A stretch of 64,000 nt of DNA. Source: Coenobita brevimanus (taxonomy: Eukaryota; Arthropoda; Malacostraca; Decapoda; Coenobitidae). The translations under genes and the position numbers were made by a program. Under the pieces are notes generated by a model. The model saw only the letters and a program-made list of their open reading frames with translations. It searched no databases and was not told the DNA's origin. Positions 10,936-21,289 of this stretch are shown piece by piece; position 1 is the stretch's first letter, and the number at the start of each line of letters is the position of its first letter. Location: NCBI GenBank assembly GCA_032717465.1, contig CM064713.1, forward strand, positions 14,828,203-14,892,202. The letters run 5' to 3'.

Positions 10936-12076
10936 ATAAACAACAAAAATCCCCAAAAAACTAACAACGGTTTGAAAATCTGTTGTCTGTGACGAGTGAT
11001 TGCTCCCTGGGCTCAAAAAAAAATTCCACGGCTAAATATGCCATCGTAAATTTAGTTATATTGGTATTGTATATGTTATATACCTTCATCTTCGCTGGTA
11101 TTTATACTATAAGATAAGCTAATAAAAACACATTAAACTGACAAGAGTACGAAATTCAAGCAGGAATAAAGTGTTCAAGAGTAAAATTTACCTTCATGTA
11201 ACTTCCCACCATCCTAATTCAAAATTTTGCCAGCATCTTCCAAGAGTTAAGTATATGTCTTGATGCAGAATTTCATGAGCTTTCTCATGGTCACCACAGA
11301 ATTTCCAAATGACCAATAGTAGTCAAATAAATCACAAAACCTTTGAAAACTCACGAGTCAATGCTATCACCACGGATGAGGATACAGACTGAGGGAGTGA
11401 GGGGGAGCCGGGAGGGTATGGAGGAGGAGAGGGAGGGGAAGGGGGGTAGAGGTGAGGCTGTGGGCAGGATTCTCTCCTTTCTGTCAACAGGTGGACGGGC
11501 ACTTTTGCCGTACATTTCCTTGTGGCTTGCAGTCTGTTAGACGCTGAGTGGCCATGCGTATACACAATGCACCGTGACCAGGGGACCTTCGACAGAGAGG
11601 TGTACAGCCGCTGTCGCTGAACATGTACTTGTGGCTTGAGGTCTGTGTTTGATGGAGGTGGTGGCTAGGAAAGACTTGGCCTCTATGGTTGCGCGATACA
11701 GTACATATTAGACACTTGGTGGGGAATGCACACAAACATTTTGACACTGCTGGCGGGTTACAGCCGTATTACTGAGGTGCTGGAGGTTCGCTGGGAGTGA
11801 TAGGACAAGCACATAATTTTGACCATTCAGTACAGGGTCAGATGGACATTTTAGCTCTGGTTGTGGGTTACAGACTACTTCCTGCTCACAGCTCGAGCCC
11901 AGTGGCCACAAAACCGAATGTCTGGACGTGTTGGCTGGTAGGCCGAAGTTATCGGGCACTTTTACATCCGGATAATAGCAAGTAAATTCAGACAATGGTT
12001 TAATAGAGCCAAGGCCCAGCATCCAGACACTGAACACGTTTGGATAATAAATGTCCAGATAACTGAGGGATCACTG

Positions 12077-12943
12077 TACTGTATATAAATGATTTACTGT
12101 GTCATGTATTTCTGCATTATGTGTGTAAAGATGCTAAGCTAACTTACAAGGAACAAAACCACTGTCAACACCAGCACTCCCTGTTAACCCCTAAGCTGCA
12201 GCGGCCCTAAACATTTCCTATGTCCATGATGTTGGAAAACTGGTTTAAAAAACTGTTTTCAATATGTGTCTTGTCCCACTTATACCTAACCAAACATGAT
12301 AACATCTTAGTCTGACAAAGTTTACACTCTACACTGACGATTCACAACTCACTCATCAAGCATAGGCATGCAGTAGGGGTGCAAAATGACCAAAATGTTC
12401 ACAATATTTCATGTGCCTCTTCCAGAATGTATGACACAGTCTACTGATCGGCATTTCTGGAATGTTGTACACAGATGAGGGGCTAAATGCTGCTAATAAT
12501 GTTCTTTTCTTGGAGGGTGGGGGAGGAGCAAGTCCTCTATTGCAATTAAATTCACTGTAACTTATTGGAAAATTGGCTATTGTAATTCCACTGCTACCTG
12601 TAAAACTGTACATTTTCCCCTCAATTACAGTACCATATGAAAGAAGCCGTGATATTTTGGACAGTTTCCCTGACACATGCTGAGAAATGTCTGTAATAAA
12701 TAACATAACAGATAATGTATGCATGTGCTGTAGTTGCTAGCTTGCCACACATCAGTGGGCAGTTGTACTATTCATGTTCAAAATGTGATTTCTGGTCCTG
12801 AAGTACAACTGATCCATGAAGCCAAGGAACATCGCTTTCTATTGCTAGAGAAGTGATCCTACCACACCTAGTGCTTCATGAACAAGTGCAGATATGGAAA
12901 GCTTTATGCGTGTAGGATGAGAAAGTGCTTGTGGAAAGCATAC
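12077..12943. other. Intron sequence, no recognised gene
   Basis: A TTAA at about 12184 is followed by CCCCTAAGCTGCAGCGGCC, which resembles the piggyBac-type ends elsewhere in this window, but no partner end was found. A minus-strand frame at 12724-12356 has no family I recognise. Confidence 0.4.
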
Positions 12944-13124
12944 CTGCAGAAACAACCACTCCACCACTTGGGAAGCAGACAAGACCTTCCACTGGACTTC
13001 CATGGTCAACTGTCATGACGGCTGTGGCTGTGCGAGTGTCCCACAAACGTACTGAGTGATCATACCCTCCTGTCAGCACCATATGGGGCGAGCGGGGGCT
13101 GGCCAAGCCTGCACGGATGTAGTC
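12944..13124 (-). CDS. UTP15: UTP15 exon (third of three in window)
   Basis: A 181-bp exon has acceptor tattcacag before 13124 and donor GCAG/gtatgc at 12943. It begins in phase 0 (DYIRAGLASPRS) and ends in phase 1. It encodes a WD40 blade with the diagnostic LTGGYDHSVRLWDTRTATAV, followed by VDHGSPVEGLVCFPSGG and VVVSAG. This matches the region of U3 snoRNA-associated protein 15 that in other animals reads GSYDHTVK ... HGQPVE ... FPSGG. UTP15 is a nucleolar WD40 protein of the t-UTP subcomplex of the small-subunit processome, needed for pre-18S rRNA transcription and processing. Downstream exons lie beyond the left edge of the window. The exon sequence looks intact. Confidence 0.9.
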
Positions 13125-13689
13125 CTGTGAATATTACAAAGATATAACGACTGGATCAGAGGTTATTTTGTTTATATATATATGTAAACTAACCCTGGAA
13201 AACTGGTCCTTCTAAAGACAACTGAACAATGAAAACAGATTCAAGATCTGTCGATATCAAGCTACCTGGACACAGTGTTACACTGGAGTTTATACTGTAG
13301 GTAGTGAGAAGGACAGACAGACGAAGACAGTTCCAGAGATGACTAGCTGCATAGTATGACATGAGTGAGAGTACCATACCAATTAACTCTTGAATTAAAG
13401 AGCTGTATACGATGAAGCAGCTGCATATTACAGCAGGTAATATGAAAAAATACAAGCTTAATAGAAATGAAAAAAAAGAAAGAAAATCTAGTGAGGATCA
13501 TAATGTAATTCAGTGGGCTGATCACAGAGATATGGTGAAATACAAACATAATATCATAGTATGCAATCCATCACAATATTACCCCATCAGGACAATGCCT
13601 CAGCCACTGCAGAAATTTAAATGACGGTGATCAGTTGCTTGTTCCTGCATGGCATAATATGAGGAATTAACCCCAATGCCTTTTTTTTG
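13125..13689. other. UTP15 intron start, no other feature recognised
   Basis: Unique-looking AT-rich sequence with only short chance frames. This is the 3' part of the 23,278-bp intron (13125-36402) on the minus strand. Confidence 0.5.
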
Positions 13690-14312
13690 AAGTCTGAAGG
13701 GTAAAGTGAGGGAAGTGGTTGAGGTAATGAGTAGGAGGTGGGTGGATGAGGGATGTGTGCAAATAGTCAAGTATAGGGGTGGATCAACCAGAGAGACTGC
13801 TGGGAGGAATTGCTACTGTCAGTTGTTTTGGCAGGGTGGGATAGATGGATATGGGGGTGAGGGTGTGTTGGTGAGAGAGAAATGGGTGGAATATGTTATG
13901 AACGTTATGAGAGTAAGGGATAGGATAATAGTACAGTGTACACTCACACAATGCGAATGCACACGGTGCGAATCACCTACAATGCGAGGTCAACCCAGAA
14001 AATGCTTATTTTATCGAATGCGAAATCTGCGAATTGAACTTCCCAGTTGGCTGTATGATTCCAAGGGAAATATGGACTTCCCACCATTACTACGAGTGTC
14101 GGCCTGGAGAGTGCGAATCAGTTACATAAAGATAGGTGGCTGCCAACGAGCCAGATTCAAAATGGCAGGCAACTGGCCAGCTATCTGCATGCCATCTACC
14201 AACTTTCCTGGGTAAACAGACACTTCCACCTCCCCTCCCTTCTTAACACGTCCAGAAGTCACTTAAATACAGGTAAATGGTGTTCTATTTGTTTTATTTG
14301 TTGGTCCAACTA

Positions 14313-15158
14313 GAGAGTAGAACCTCTCTCATTCGGACTATATAGGGGGAAGGGTTGTCCGAATAAGCAGATTGTCCGGACCATCTGGGTAATCTCCAGT
14401 TCATACCAAAAACTATCTACATATGGTATGTTTGTTAATTGTTAACATATATGGCATATGTCAACCCTACGTTACTGCAAAAGATGAAAGGATACTAAAA
14501 TAACCAAACTAATCATGTACGATAGTTTTGTATTGCATAATTTACAGGTAAGGCCATGACAAGAAACTAGCCTACATTTTAAATTGTAGTAAGTGACTAA
14601 GGCCCGTGTTGGCAAAAAAATAAATTAATTAATTAACTGTAATATTTGGAATAAAAATAAAACTTATGTAGGCAAAAAATACATTGTCATCTTTGGAATA
14701 TTGATAATGCTCATATGGGCAAGAAGCTAATGTCTGATGTACAAGTAAAGGACATTTAAGTACAAAAAATAACCTACAGTAATCATTAAACACTGCAGAA
14801 TATTCTGATCCATTTTTGTGTAAGCAAACTCCTCCTTTTAACACCGTTATTCATTGCAGAAGCTACACTTACATTAAGGGGCATGATATGGAGGATTAAC
14901 TTCTGAAATACAGCATAAAAATATAAATGGTTGGTGAACTAGTTGATGGAACGAATGCTAGCTTGTGTTTAAACAGGCGCCCATGTTGCGACCTAGCATG
15001 ATCCGAGACTAACGAATGACGATTGCTTTCCACGCCGATACTGAAAATGACTTTAGAATTACTTTCAACATATTTTTAGAGCTTATTATTTTTAAATTTT
15101 GTCCGAATTAACAGAAATCCTGATCAAAGGGGTCCGGACCAAAGAGGTTCTATTGTAC
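14313..15158. mobile_element. MITE-like DNA element, nested
   Basis: The terminal inverted repeat is GTAGAACCTCTCTCATTCGG on the left and AATAGAACCTCTTTGGTCCG on the right (reverse complement). Internal motifs TTGTCCGAATAAGC and GTCCGGACC resemble Tigger/pogo MITEs. Probable TA duplications lie at 14311-14312 and 15159-15160. AT-rich and non-coding. Confidence 0.65.
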
Positions 15159-15285
15159 TATTAGACAAAGGAAGAAGACCCGAAGACCAAGCCCTGGGTG
15201 GGCTGCCCACCATATACAGTAAACCCGTCACAAGACGAACTACATGGGGCTCTACGCTGGTTCAAATTACCGAATTTTCCGTCTT

Positions 15286-15655
15286 ACCAAATTTTCACCC
15301 CCGAAATTTGCTAAGACAATACGTACCTATTATTTGTCATTTCAACACTAAATTAAAGGAGCATATATAAATAAATAAGTTAGGCCAAAAAATAATCAAT
15401 GCATTTAATATATCTTTAATTGGTAGAAAATCATTCATAGAGGCAGTACAGACCTGTCGGCAGCTTGTGTCGGAGATGGATTTTCACCCCCAAAACTGCA
15501 AAGACAGTACTTATTACTTGTCTTTTCAGCACTAAAGTAAAGGAGCATATACAGTGTATAAATTAATAAAGAGAGAGAGAAAAAAAATTCAGTGCACCTA
15601 ATTTACCTTTCATTAGAGCTAGTACAGACCCGTCACCAGCTCGTGTTGGGATGGA
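15286..15655. repeat. Two-unit tandem repeat of about 185 bp in the Tigger element
   Basis: Units at about 15286-15472 and 15480-15655 share TTTTCACCCCC, CACTAAAGTAAAGGAGCATA, TAATATATCTTTAATTGG-type and GTACAGACCTGTCGGCAGCT-type segments. Confidence 0.7.
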
Positions 15656-15797
15656 GGTGGTGGAGTTCACAGTTTAATGTAACATTCTAAACAGTACCCA
15701 GTATTTATTTCACTGAACATTAAGAATAAAACTCAAATGTAATCACTACAATAGACTGCACTGTAACACTTGCAGTAATAATAATACTAAACTTTAA

Positions 15798-15851
15798 TCA
15801 TGGCCACCCTGTTTGGGATACATGGCGTCTGGCAATGAATGAATGAATGAA
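15798..15851 (+). mobile_element. SINE/LINE 3'-end fragment with (GAAT)n tail
   Basis: TGGCCACCCTGTTTGGGATA followed by CATGGCGTCTGGCAAT and GAAT repeats. It is the same 3' end as the 5S-derived SINE at 49262-49441 and close to the LINE A 3' end. Confidence 0.65.
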
Positions 15852-17150
15852 CTTAACACTAAGTCATACACACACACACACACATTTTTTTTCATTTAGT
15901 CAAATTACAGTTTTCATGAACACGCACACAGACACTATTTGGTATCTGTGCCAACACTACCTGAAGTGCTGGCTATCTGAAGAGCTGTAGAAGCAGAATC
16001 ACTGTTATAATCAGGAGGAGGGATAGGCCAACGCCTTGCCATAGGCTTAAAGAAGTCATGAATCTTCACCTGTTTCTGCTGTGAATACTGGCAATGAATA
16101 ACCAAGCCTCACAACCCCCTTACAGGCGTATAAAAATTTTGTGCTTCTGCATCATCAACATAATCCAGCCAAGATATTGCAACATCCATTGCTTCATGAA
16201 CTTGGGAAAATTTGTATGGATTCTTGCGTCCAATATCACTGTTCTCTTCCTCGTCATCATCATCATCGCCATCATCTTCATCTTTCTTCCCAGTCATGGA
16301 CTCGGCAATTTCTTCTGTTTGGTGATGATACCCAGGATCATCTGCATCCATTTCAAGCCACTGGATGACATCATCTTCATTAATATTCTTCTCACCGACT
16401 TTTTGCATAACTTCAAGATAATCTGAGACTTCAAAGCCAGAGAAATCAGGCAAGCAACAGACTGGTGGCCACATGTTGGCCTGGCGCCACCTTTGTCCCC
16501 CTACCTCCACATCTCGGCCTACTTACATACGTGGTCTTGACCTGAGTATGGCTTACCGAAGATTCCGTATTCTAAAAGTTCGACTTATGAAGGGTTTACT
16601 GTACCATTTTTCTCATAAGTTCTTTGGTTCACACAATGAGAAATAGTAGAATGTGAGGGTTTCTGATGCCCATAAACTCACACTGTGTGAGGGTGCATTG
16701 TAATGAAAATTTTGTTTGGTGGGATGATGTTTGAAATTATATTGGCATATGCTCCACAGGAAGGCTTGGATGAGGCAGAGAAGCATAGATTTTGGGATGA
16801 CAGTACAGTACATGTAGTAAGTGGTATGGGGGATGATGAGATTGTAGTATTAGTGGATGATTTAAATGGTCATGTAGGAGATGCGGCTCAAGGTTATGAG
16901 GGAATATATGGATGATGTGCAAATGGTACAAGAAATGAGAAAGGGGAAAAGATACTTCAGTTTGGGGAGGCAATGAACACGATTGTGTTCAACACACATT
17001 TTAGGAAAAGAGAGAGTAGGTTGATTATGTACGAGTCTGGAGGAAACAGCAGCCAGATAGACTATTTCCTGGTCAGGAGGGCTGATAGGAGGTTAGTGAG
17101 GGATGTTAGTGTTATAGGGAGTGAGGAGTGTGTGTGCAACAACACAAGTT

Positions 17151-18301
17151 ATTGTTATGTGACATAGTGCTTGACCCCTAGGGTATGCAATTCCCCAGCC
17201 TCGACTGCCCCCCAGGACGCAAAAACAGGCCAATTTTTTTATTTCCTCAAAGGTTAAAAGTTTTATGAGCGATTTATAGAGCTTGAATTTACACACCTGA
17301 AAACGCAAACCCCACCCTCCTAGACCCAAGAGTTACCGAGATATGGCCCGTCAAAGTTTATAACAGTTACCCGTCGCGGCCCCGGCGAGAGAGAAAATAT
17401 GCCGCTCGCACCTGTTTTCTTCGCAACAATACATACAAAAATCACCAAAATCAATTTTTTTGGGTGTGTATAGATGTTATAAACCATTGTAATGTGCTTA
17501 GAAAAAAATAAAATAGTGACAAACCCCCCAAATAAATGATAAATAAAAATTATCCTTCCCTCCTCTCCTCTCCTCATACCTCCAATCCCCTCCCTCCCCT
17601 TCCCTTGCCTTCCCCTCGCCTAACCTCCCCTCCCCTTTCCCCTCCCCCCTTTCTTCTCCGCTGAGCTATCAAATCTAGTAAGGGAAATTGGTCATGAACC
17701 CCCCAATAAAAATATGATAAATAGTAAAAATTATCCTCCCCTTCTCTCCCCTCTTCAAACCTCCAATCCCTTCCCACCCCTTCCCTTCCCTCCCCTCCCC
17801 TCGCCAAAACTCCCCTCCCCCCTCCCCTCCCCTCCGAGTTGTCAAATCTAGTTTTCGTTTCGTTTTGTTTTGTTCTGAAGGCTCCAACATGCTTCCATGA
17901 GTCGGCATAAAATAAAATGTCTTTTTCAAGTGGGTTTCGACTAAAGACAGCTAAAATAACTGTAGTGTGCATATCTGTATGCAGACATCAATAAATTACA
18001 GGTAATGATTCAAAAACACGTACCATAAAGCGTTAAAAATACACAAAATATTCGAGGCCAGGGAGATGCTAGGGGGTGGGGGCGAGGGTGGGGGGAGCTG
18101 GTAAGGCCAGGCGGGGGTGGATGGGGATGGAGGGATGGGAGGAGACCACCACAAGACACAAAGGTAGGGCCAAAGTGGAGTACAGGGACATGGAGGGAGG
18201 GTAGGGGGGAAATACCCTCCCTCCAGTTGACTAGGGGGCGGGATGTTGGGGGGGATCCACATGGGAGGGGGGGGATGCAGTCTGGCCGAACAGCCCCGAC
18301 T
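17151..18301. repeat. No gene; polypyrimidine tandem duplication and G-rich tract
   Basis: 17522-17680 and 17697-17855 are two copies of a CCCTCCCC-rich unit with shared flanks (AACCCCCCAAATAAA, TATCAAATCTAGT). 18050-18290 is strongly G-rich. At 18277-18300 is GCAGTCTGGCCGAACAGCCC, the same as the extreme 3' end of LINE E on the opposite strand. The open frames here come from composition, not coding. Confidence 0.6.
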
Positions 18302-20634
18302 ATGTAGTGTTGAGTCATCTGCATATGAGTGAATGGGACTGTGGGTGACAGATAAGAGATCATTAATATGAACCAGCAATAGGGTTGGCGCCAGAACTGA
18401 TCCCTGCGGCACGCAGGCGTTAAATGAGTGGAAATTGGAATATACATCATCTACTTTTACTCTTATTTTCCTGTCACTAAGATATGAAGAAATCAAAGGA
18501 ACAAAAGACGTTAGTCCATAGCAAGGGAGTTTGGACAGCAGGGAACGGTGCCATACTCTGTCAAAAGCTTTAGAGATATCAAGAGCTATTGCATGAGTTT
18601 CTCTGATTGATGGATGGTATGAGTTAAGAGACTGAGTATGTCAATGGTGGATCTTTCGTGGCGAAAACCATATTGTCTATCACTAATTAAGTTGTTGGAT
18701 TCAAAATGTTTAACAATGTGCTTATTAATTAAAGTTTCAAATACCTTACCAAGAGAAGATGTGACAGCTACTGGTCTGTAACTGGAGGGGTCAGACAAAC
18801 TTCCTTTCTTCAGAACTGGGTGGATATTGGCTTCTTTCCATGAATTTGAGAATAAAAAAGTACGTATGCATAGTCTGAATAATTTAGCTAGGACAGAGAC
18901 AAGTTCAGGAGAACACTTTTTGAAAACAATTGACGGAATTCCATCTGGGCCTGGAGCTTCGTTGGTAGGTAAATTGTCTAGGATGGATTTTACGTATCTT
19001 GTCTGTATTTTAAGTGGGGCAATTTCGGGAGAATCAAGTTCCAGTACTGGGACATTCTGGCTGGTATCATCTATGGTAGAGTTTCTGGCAAAGGTACTGG
19101 CAAAGATATCTGCTTTCCCACGTGGGTCATTTGTAATGTTGCCATCTGAAGATTTTAGTGGGGGAATGGAAGATGACTTGTTAAAGTTATTATTGAAAGA
19201 ATTAAGAGTTGACCAGAATATTCTATTGGCATTAGGGTTGTTAAGTAGTTTTGATGCTTGCTTTTGAAGAAAGTTTGATTTAGATAGATTTAATACAGAT
19301 TTTGGATGGTTTCTAGCAATTTTAAATTGGGAGAGTGATTCAGATGTTTTTGATTTTAAGTAAGAGTTATATGCTAATGACTTTTGGGCTGTTGCTCTGG
19401 CACAGTTGCCATCAAACCATTTTGGAGAGTTCGATCTTTTAGTGAACTGTTGACTTGGTATGAATAAATCCATACCAGCTAGTATTAGGTCACAAATGTG
19501 GGACTGGGTAGAATTGGGATCACTAGAGAAGAAAGACTGCCATGGAACATCAGCAAGATAATTTCTAAATCCATCCCAGTCTGCCCTATCGAAGTGCCAT
19601 CGGGTCACCCTGACAGGTTCAGAACGGGGAGGTGTGGGAGGGTTAACTAATGAGGCTTTGATGAGATTGTGGTCAGAGGATCCAAGTGGTGACAGTACCT
19701 CTATCCTGTATTGATCTGGATTATTTGTCAAGAATAAATCCAAGAGATGGGCATTATGGTCAGGATTATCGGGTATTCTGGTTGGTTGCTTTACCAACTG
19801 GGTGAGATTAAACGATTCCGCAAACAGCTCGCACTCTAGACCAGCGTCGTCAGTCCGGGCAGAATGCAATAACCATTCAACACTGTGTATGTTAAAATCA
19901 CCCAAAATGGTAATTTCGGTGCCAAGGGCAAGGTCAAGGTTACTCAACTGAGTGGATATGGAATCAAATACATTGGGTTCCGAAGAAGCATTGGGGGAAC
20001 GATAAACTACACAAATATATTTGGTAATGTTTTGACAATTTAATTTATATAATGAGTAATCAAAACTGGATGAAGTGAAGTTTAAAATAGTGTCAACTGC
20101 ATATTGGGATTTGATATAACAACAGGTGCCGCCCTTGTTACGGAAGTTTGTAAGGAGATGGTAACCGGGAAAACAAAATGGAGATATATCGGTAGAGGGT
20201 GAGATTTGTGGTTCTGTGAGGAAAAGGGCCAAAGGGGATATGGACTGAAGAAAAAAATGAACTGAGTTTAAATTTGTGGTAAGGCCGCGGATGTTGGTAA
20301 AGAATAAGGCCGCACTGTCACCTCTTCGGCGACGAGCATTCCCGGAAATAGCAACAGTTGCTGCCAGCACAGTCGCTTGAGGGAGATCGGGAGGACCCTG
20401 TGCCGCCAGCCCTACCCTGCTGGTGGTGGCAATCCGAGGTACCACCTCATCTGATAGTAAGATTGCAGCGGCCATTACTAAAGACGTGAATAGAAGGTGT
20501 GATATGTTATGCGCATGTAGTGTGGTGTAGACAGCTGAAGGTATAGGTATTATGAGAGCATGCTGGCCTACTCTCTGTGTAAATGAAGTATGAAGAAGAT
20601 CCATGAAGAATGAGGTAGGAGGCAGACAGGTCAA
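18302..20634 (-). pseudogene. LINE F: endonuclease plus RT, 3' end missing
   Basis: A 682-codon frame (20634-18586) carries an APE endonuclease: FFTNIRGL near residue 115, FLTEP, ILGDFNIH near 243, LLDLFLTN and GSSDHNLIKA. The RT N-terminus follows (NEAPGPDGIPSIVFKKCSPE, SYRPVAVTSSLGKVFE, DRQYGFRHERSTID). After a frameshift near 18588 it reads ALDISKAFDRVWHRSLLSKL, ACVPQGSVLAPTL and the catalytic HSYADDSTLHS, then stops matching at 18302. LINEs usually lose the 5' end, so a 3' loss points to a later deletion or rearrangement. Likely Jockey/CR1/I-type; the clade is not settled. Confidence 0.88.
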
Positions 20635-21289
20635 AAGTAGGTGGGGGGTGGGGCGATGCGCTTCAAGGCCAAACCGATACCAGAATCAGTATCACTTTCC
20701 CCACTACTATCACTCACTTCACCGTCATTCTCGGGCATGTACTCCTCATCAGAGTCGCTCACAGTTATGTCAGATTGCGTTTCGTTATCGTCAGACACTT
20801 CTAAGTCATAACCATGTCAGATTCATTGCCGTAGGACAGCATGGCACTGATGTAAATCCAAAAGCACAGACACATGCGGCTGCTTGAAAAACACTACGGC
20901 GTGCTCCCACACACTTTCCCGCGGTACCACCACTGTTGCTAAGGTAGCGAGAGTCCCCTTACCAAGAAGCATTATCTGGCTATATTATATCATTTGTTAC
21001 AGGGCATTATATATACCAAATTCAAAATATATAGGGTACAATGACCTAGACAACATATCTGAGTCATTTTCATAAAACTATGCCCCATGGCAGGGGCATA
21101 TGGCAGGGGAGTGTGGCATCAGTGACAGAGTTGCCATATGTCATCGCACATGAGATCACAAAGCACCAAAACCGAGGAAGAGGAAGCCCAACAGGCCCCT
21201 ATAATGGTCGTGAGTACCCTAGTAATCATGATCGTATTTGGTTCCGCTGTCGAAATTTCATTTTGAGTACAGGGGTACACATTTCGGAA
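20635..21289 (-). other. Acidic coding remnant resembling a piggyBac N-terminus
   Basis: On the minus strand 20818-20660 reads YDLEVSDDNETQSDIT, then VSDSDEEYMPENDGEVSDSS, the Asp/Glu/Ser-rich composition seen at piggyBac transposase N-termini. No transposase core adjoins it. 20830-21289 has no recognisable content. Confidence 0.4.

Larger units (their letters stand above)
9562..12076. mobile_element. Tigger/pogo-like DNA transposon remnant
   Basis: The left end CAGTAATCCCATATTGATCC and the right end (reverse complement) CAGTGATCCCTCAGTTATCT are inverted repeats flanked by TA (9560-9561, 12077-12078). Subterminal motifs such as AGAGCCAAGGC and ATCCGGATAATG recur in the small element at 46051-46514. 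No transposase frame is recognisable. The interior holds about four tandem repeat units and LINE A4. 10936-12040 is G/A-rich non-coding sequence. The family assignment rests on TIR style and the TA target. Confidence 0.65.
15217..16601 (-). mobile_element. Tigger-like element with transposase C-terminus, nested
   Basis: The TIRs are left CAGTAAACCCGTCACAAGAC and right (reverse complement) CAGTAAACCCTTCATAAGTC, with TA duplications at 15215-15216 and 16602-16603. Minus-strand frame 16510-16109 encodes a Tigger/jerky-type acidic C-terminus (EDDVIQWLEMDADDPGYHHQ, TEEIAESM, then an Asp/Glu run). The DDE core is gone, so this is an internal-deletion derivative. It contains a two-unit tandem repeat and a SINE-like 3' end. 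Confidence 0.8.
13934..16700. mobile_element. Tigger/pogo-like DNA transposon inside LINE endonuclease
   Basis: The TIRs are left CAGTGTACACTCACACAATG and right (reverse complement) CAATGCACCCTCACACAGTG, about 19 of 25 bases matching, flanked by TA at 13932-13933 and 16701-16702. Precise removal restores the LINE reading frame. Its own sequence is mostly 13934-14312 and 16604-16700; the rest is two nested elements. No transposase is left. Confidence 0.75.
13690..17150 (+). pseudogene. LINE endonuclease (APE type), split by a DNA transposon
   Basis: Two plus-strand pieces, 13690-13933 and 16703-17150, form one APE-type endonuclease of the kind found in RTE/LINE B elements. Piece 1 has CVQIVKYRGGSTRE, where the usual catalytic Glu of the CVQE motif is replaced. 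Piece 2 has ILAYAPQEG, VDDLNGHVGD in place of GDFNGH, a TGA at 16913-16915, VFNTHFRKRES, and the conserved SQIDYFLVRR. Removing 13934-16700 plus one TA puts the two pieces in the same frame. The nuclease is dead by residue losses and a stop. No RT follows; 17151 onward is unrelated. Confidence 0.8.

Noticed and set aside
12356..12724. Minus-strand 122-codon frame in the UTP15 intron
   Set aside because: No domain or motif I recognise and no splice context; may be a remnant of an unknown element.
17574..17972. Minus-strand frames rich in Gly/Arg/Glu
   Set aside because: Produced by GGGGAGG-type low-complexity sequence in a tandem duplication.
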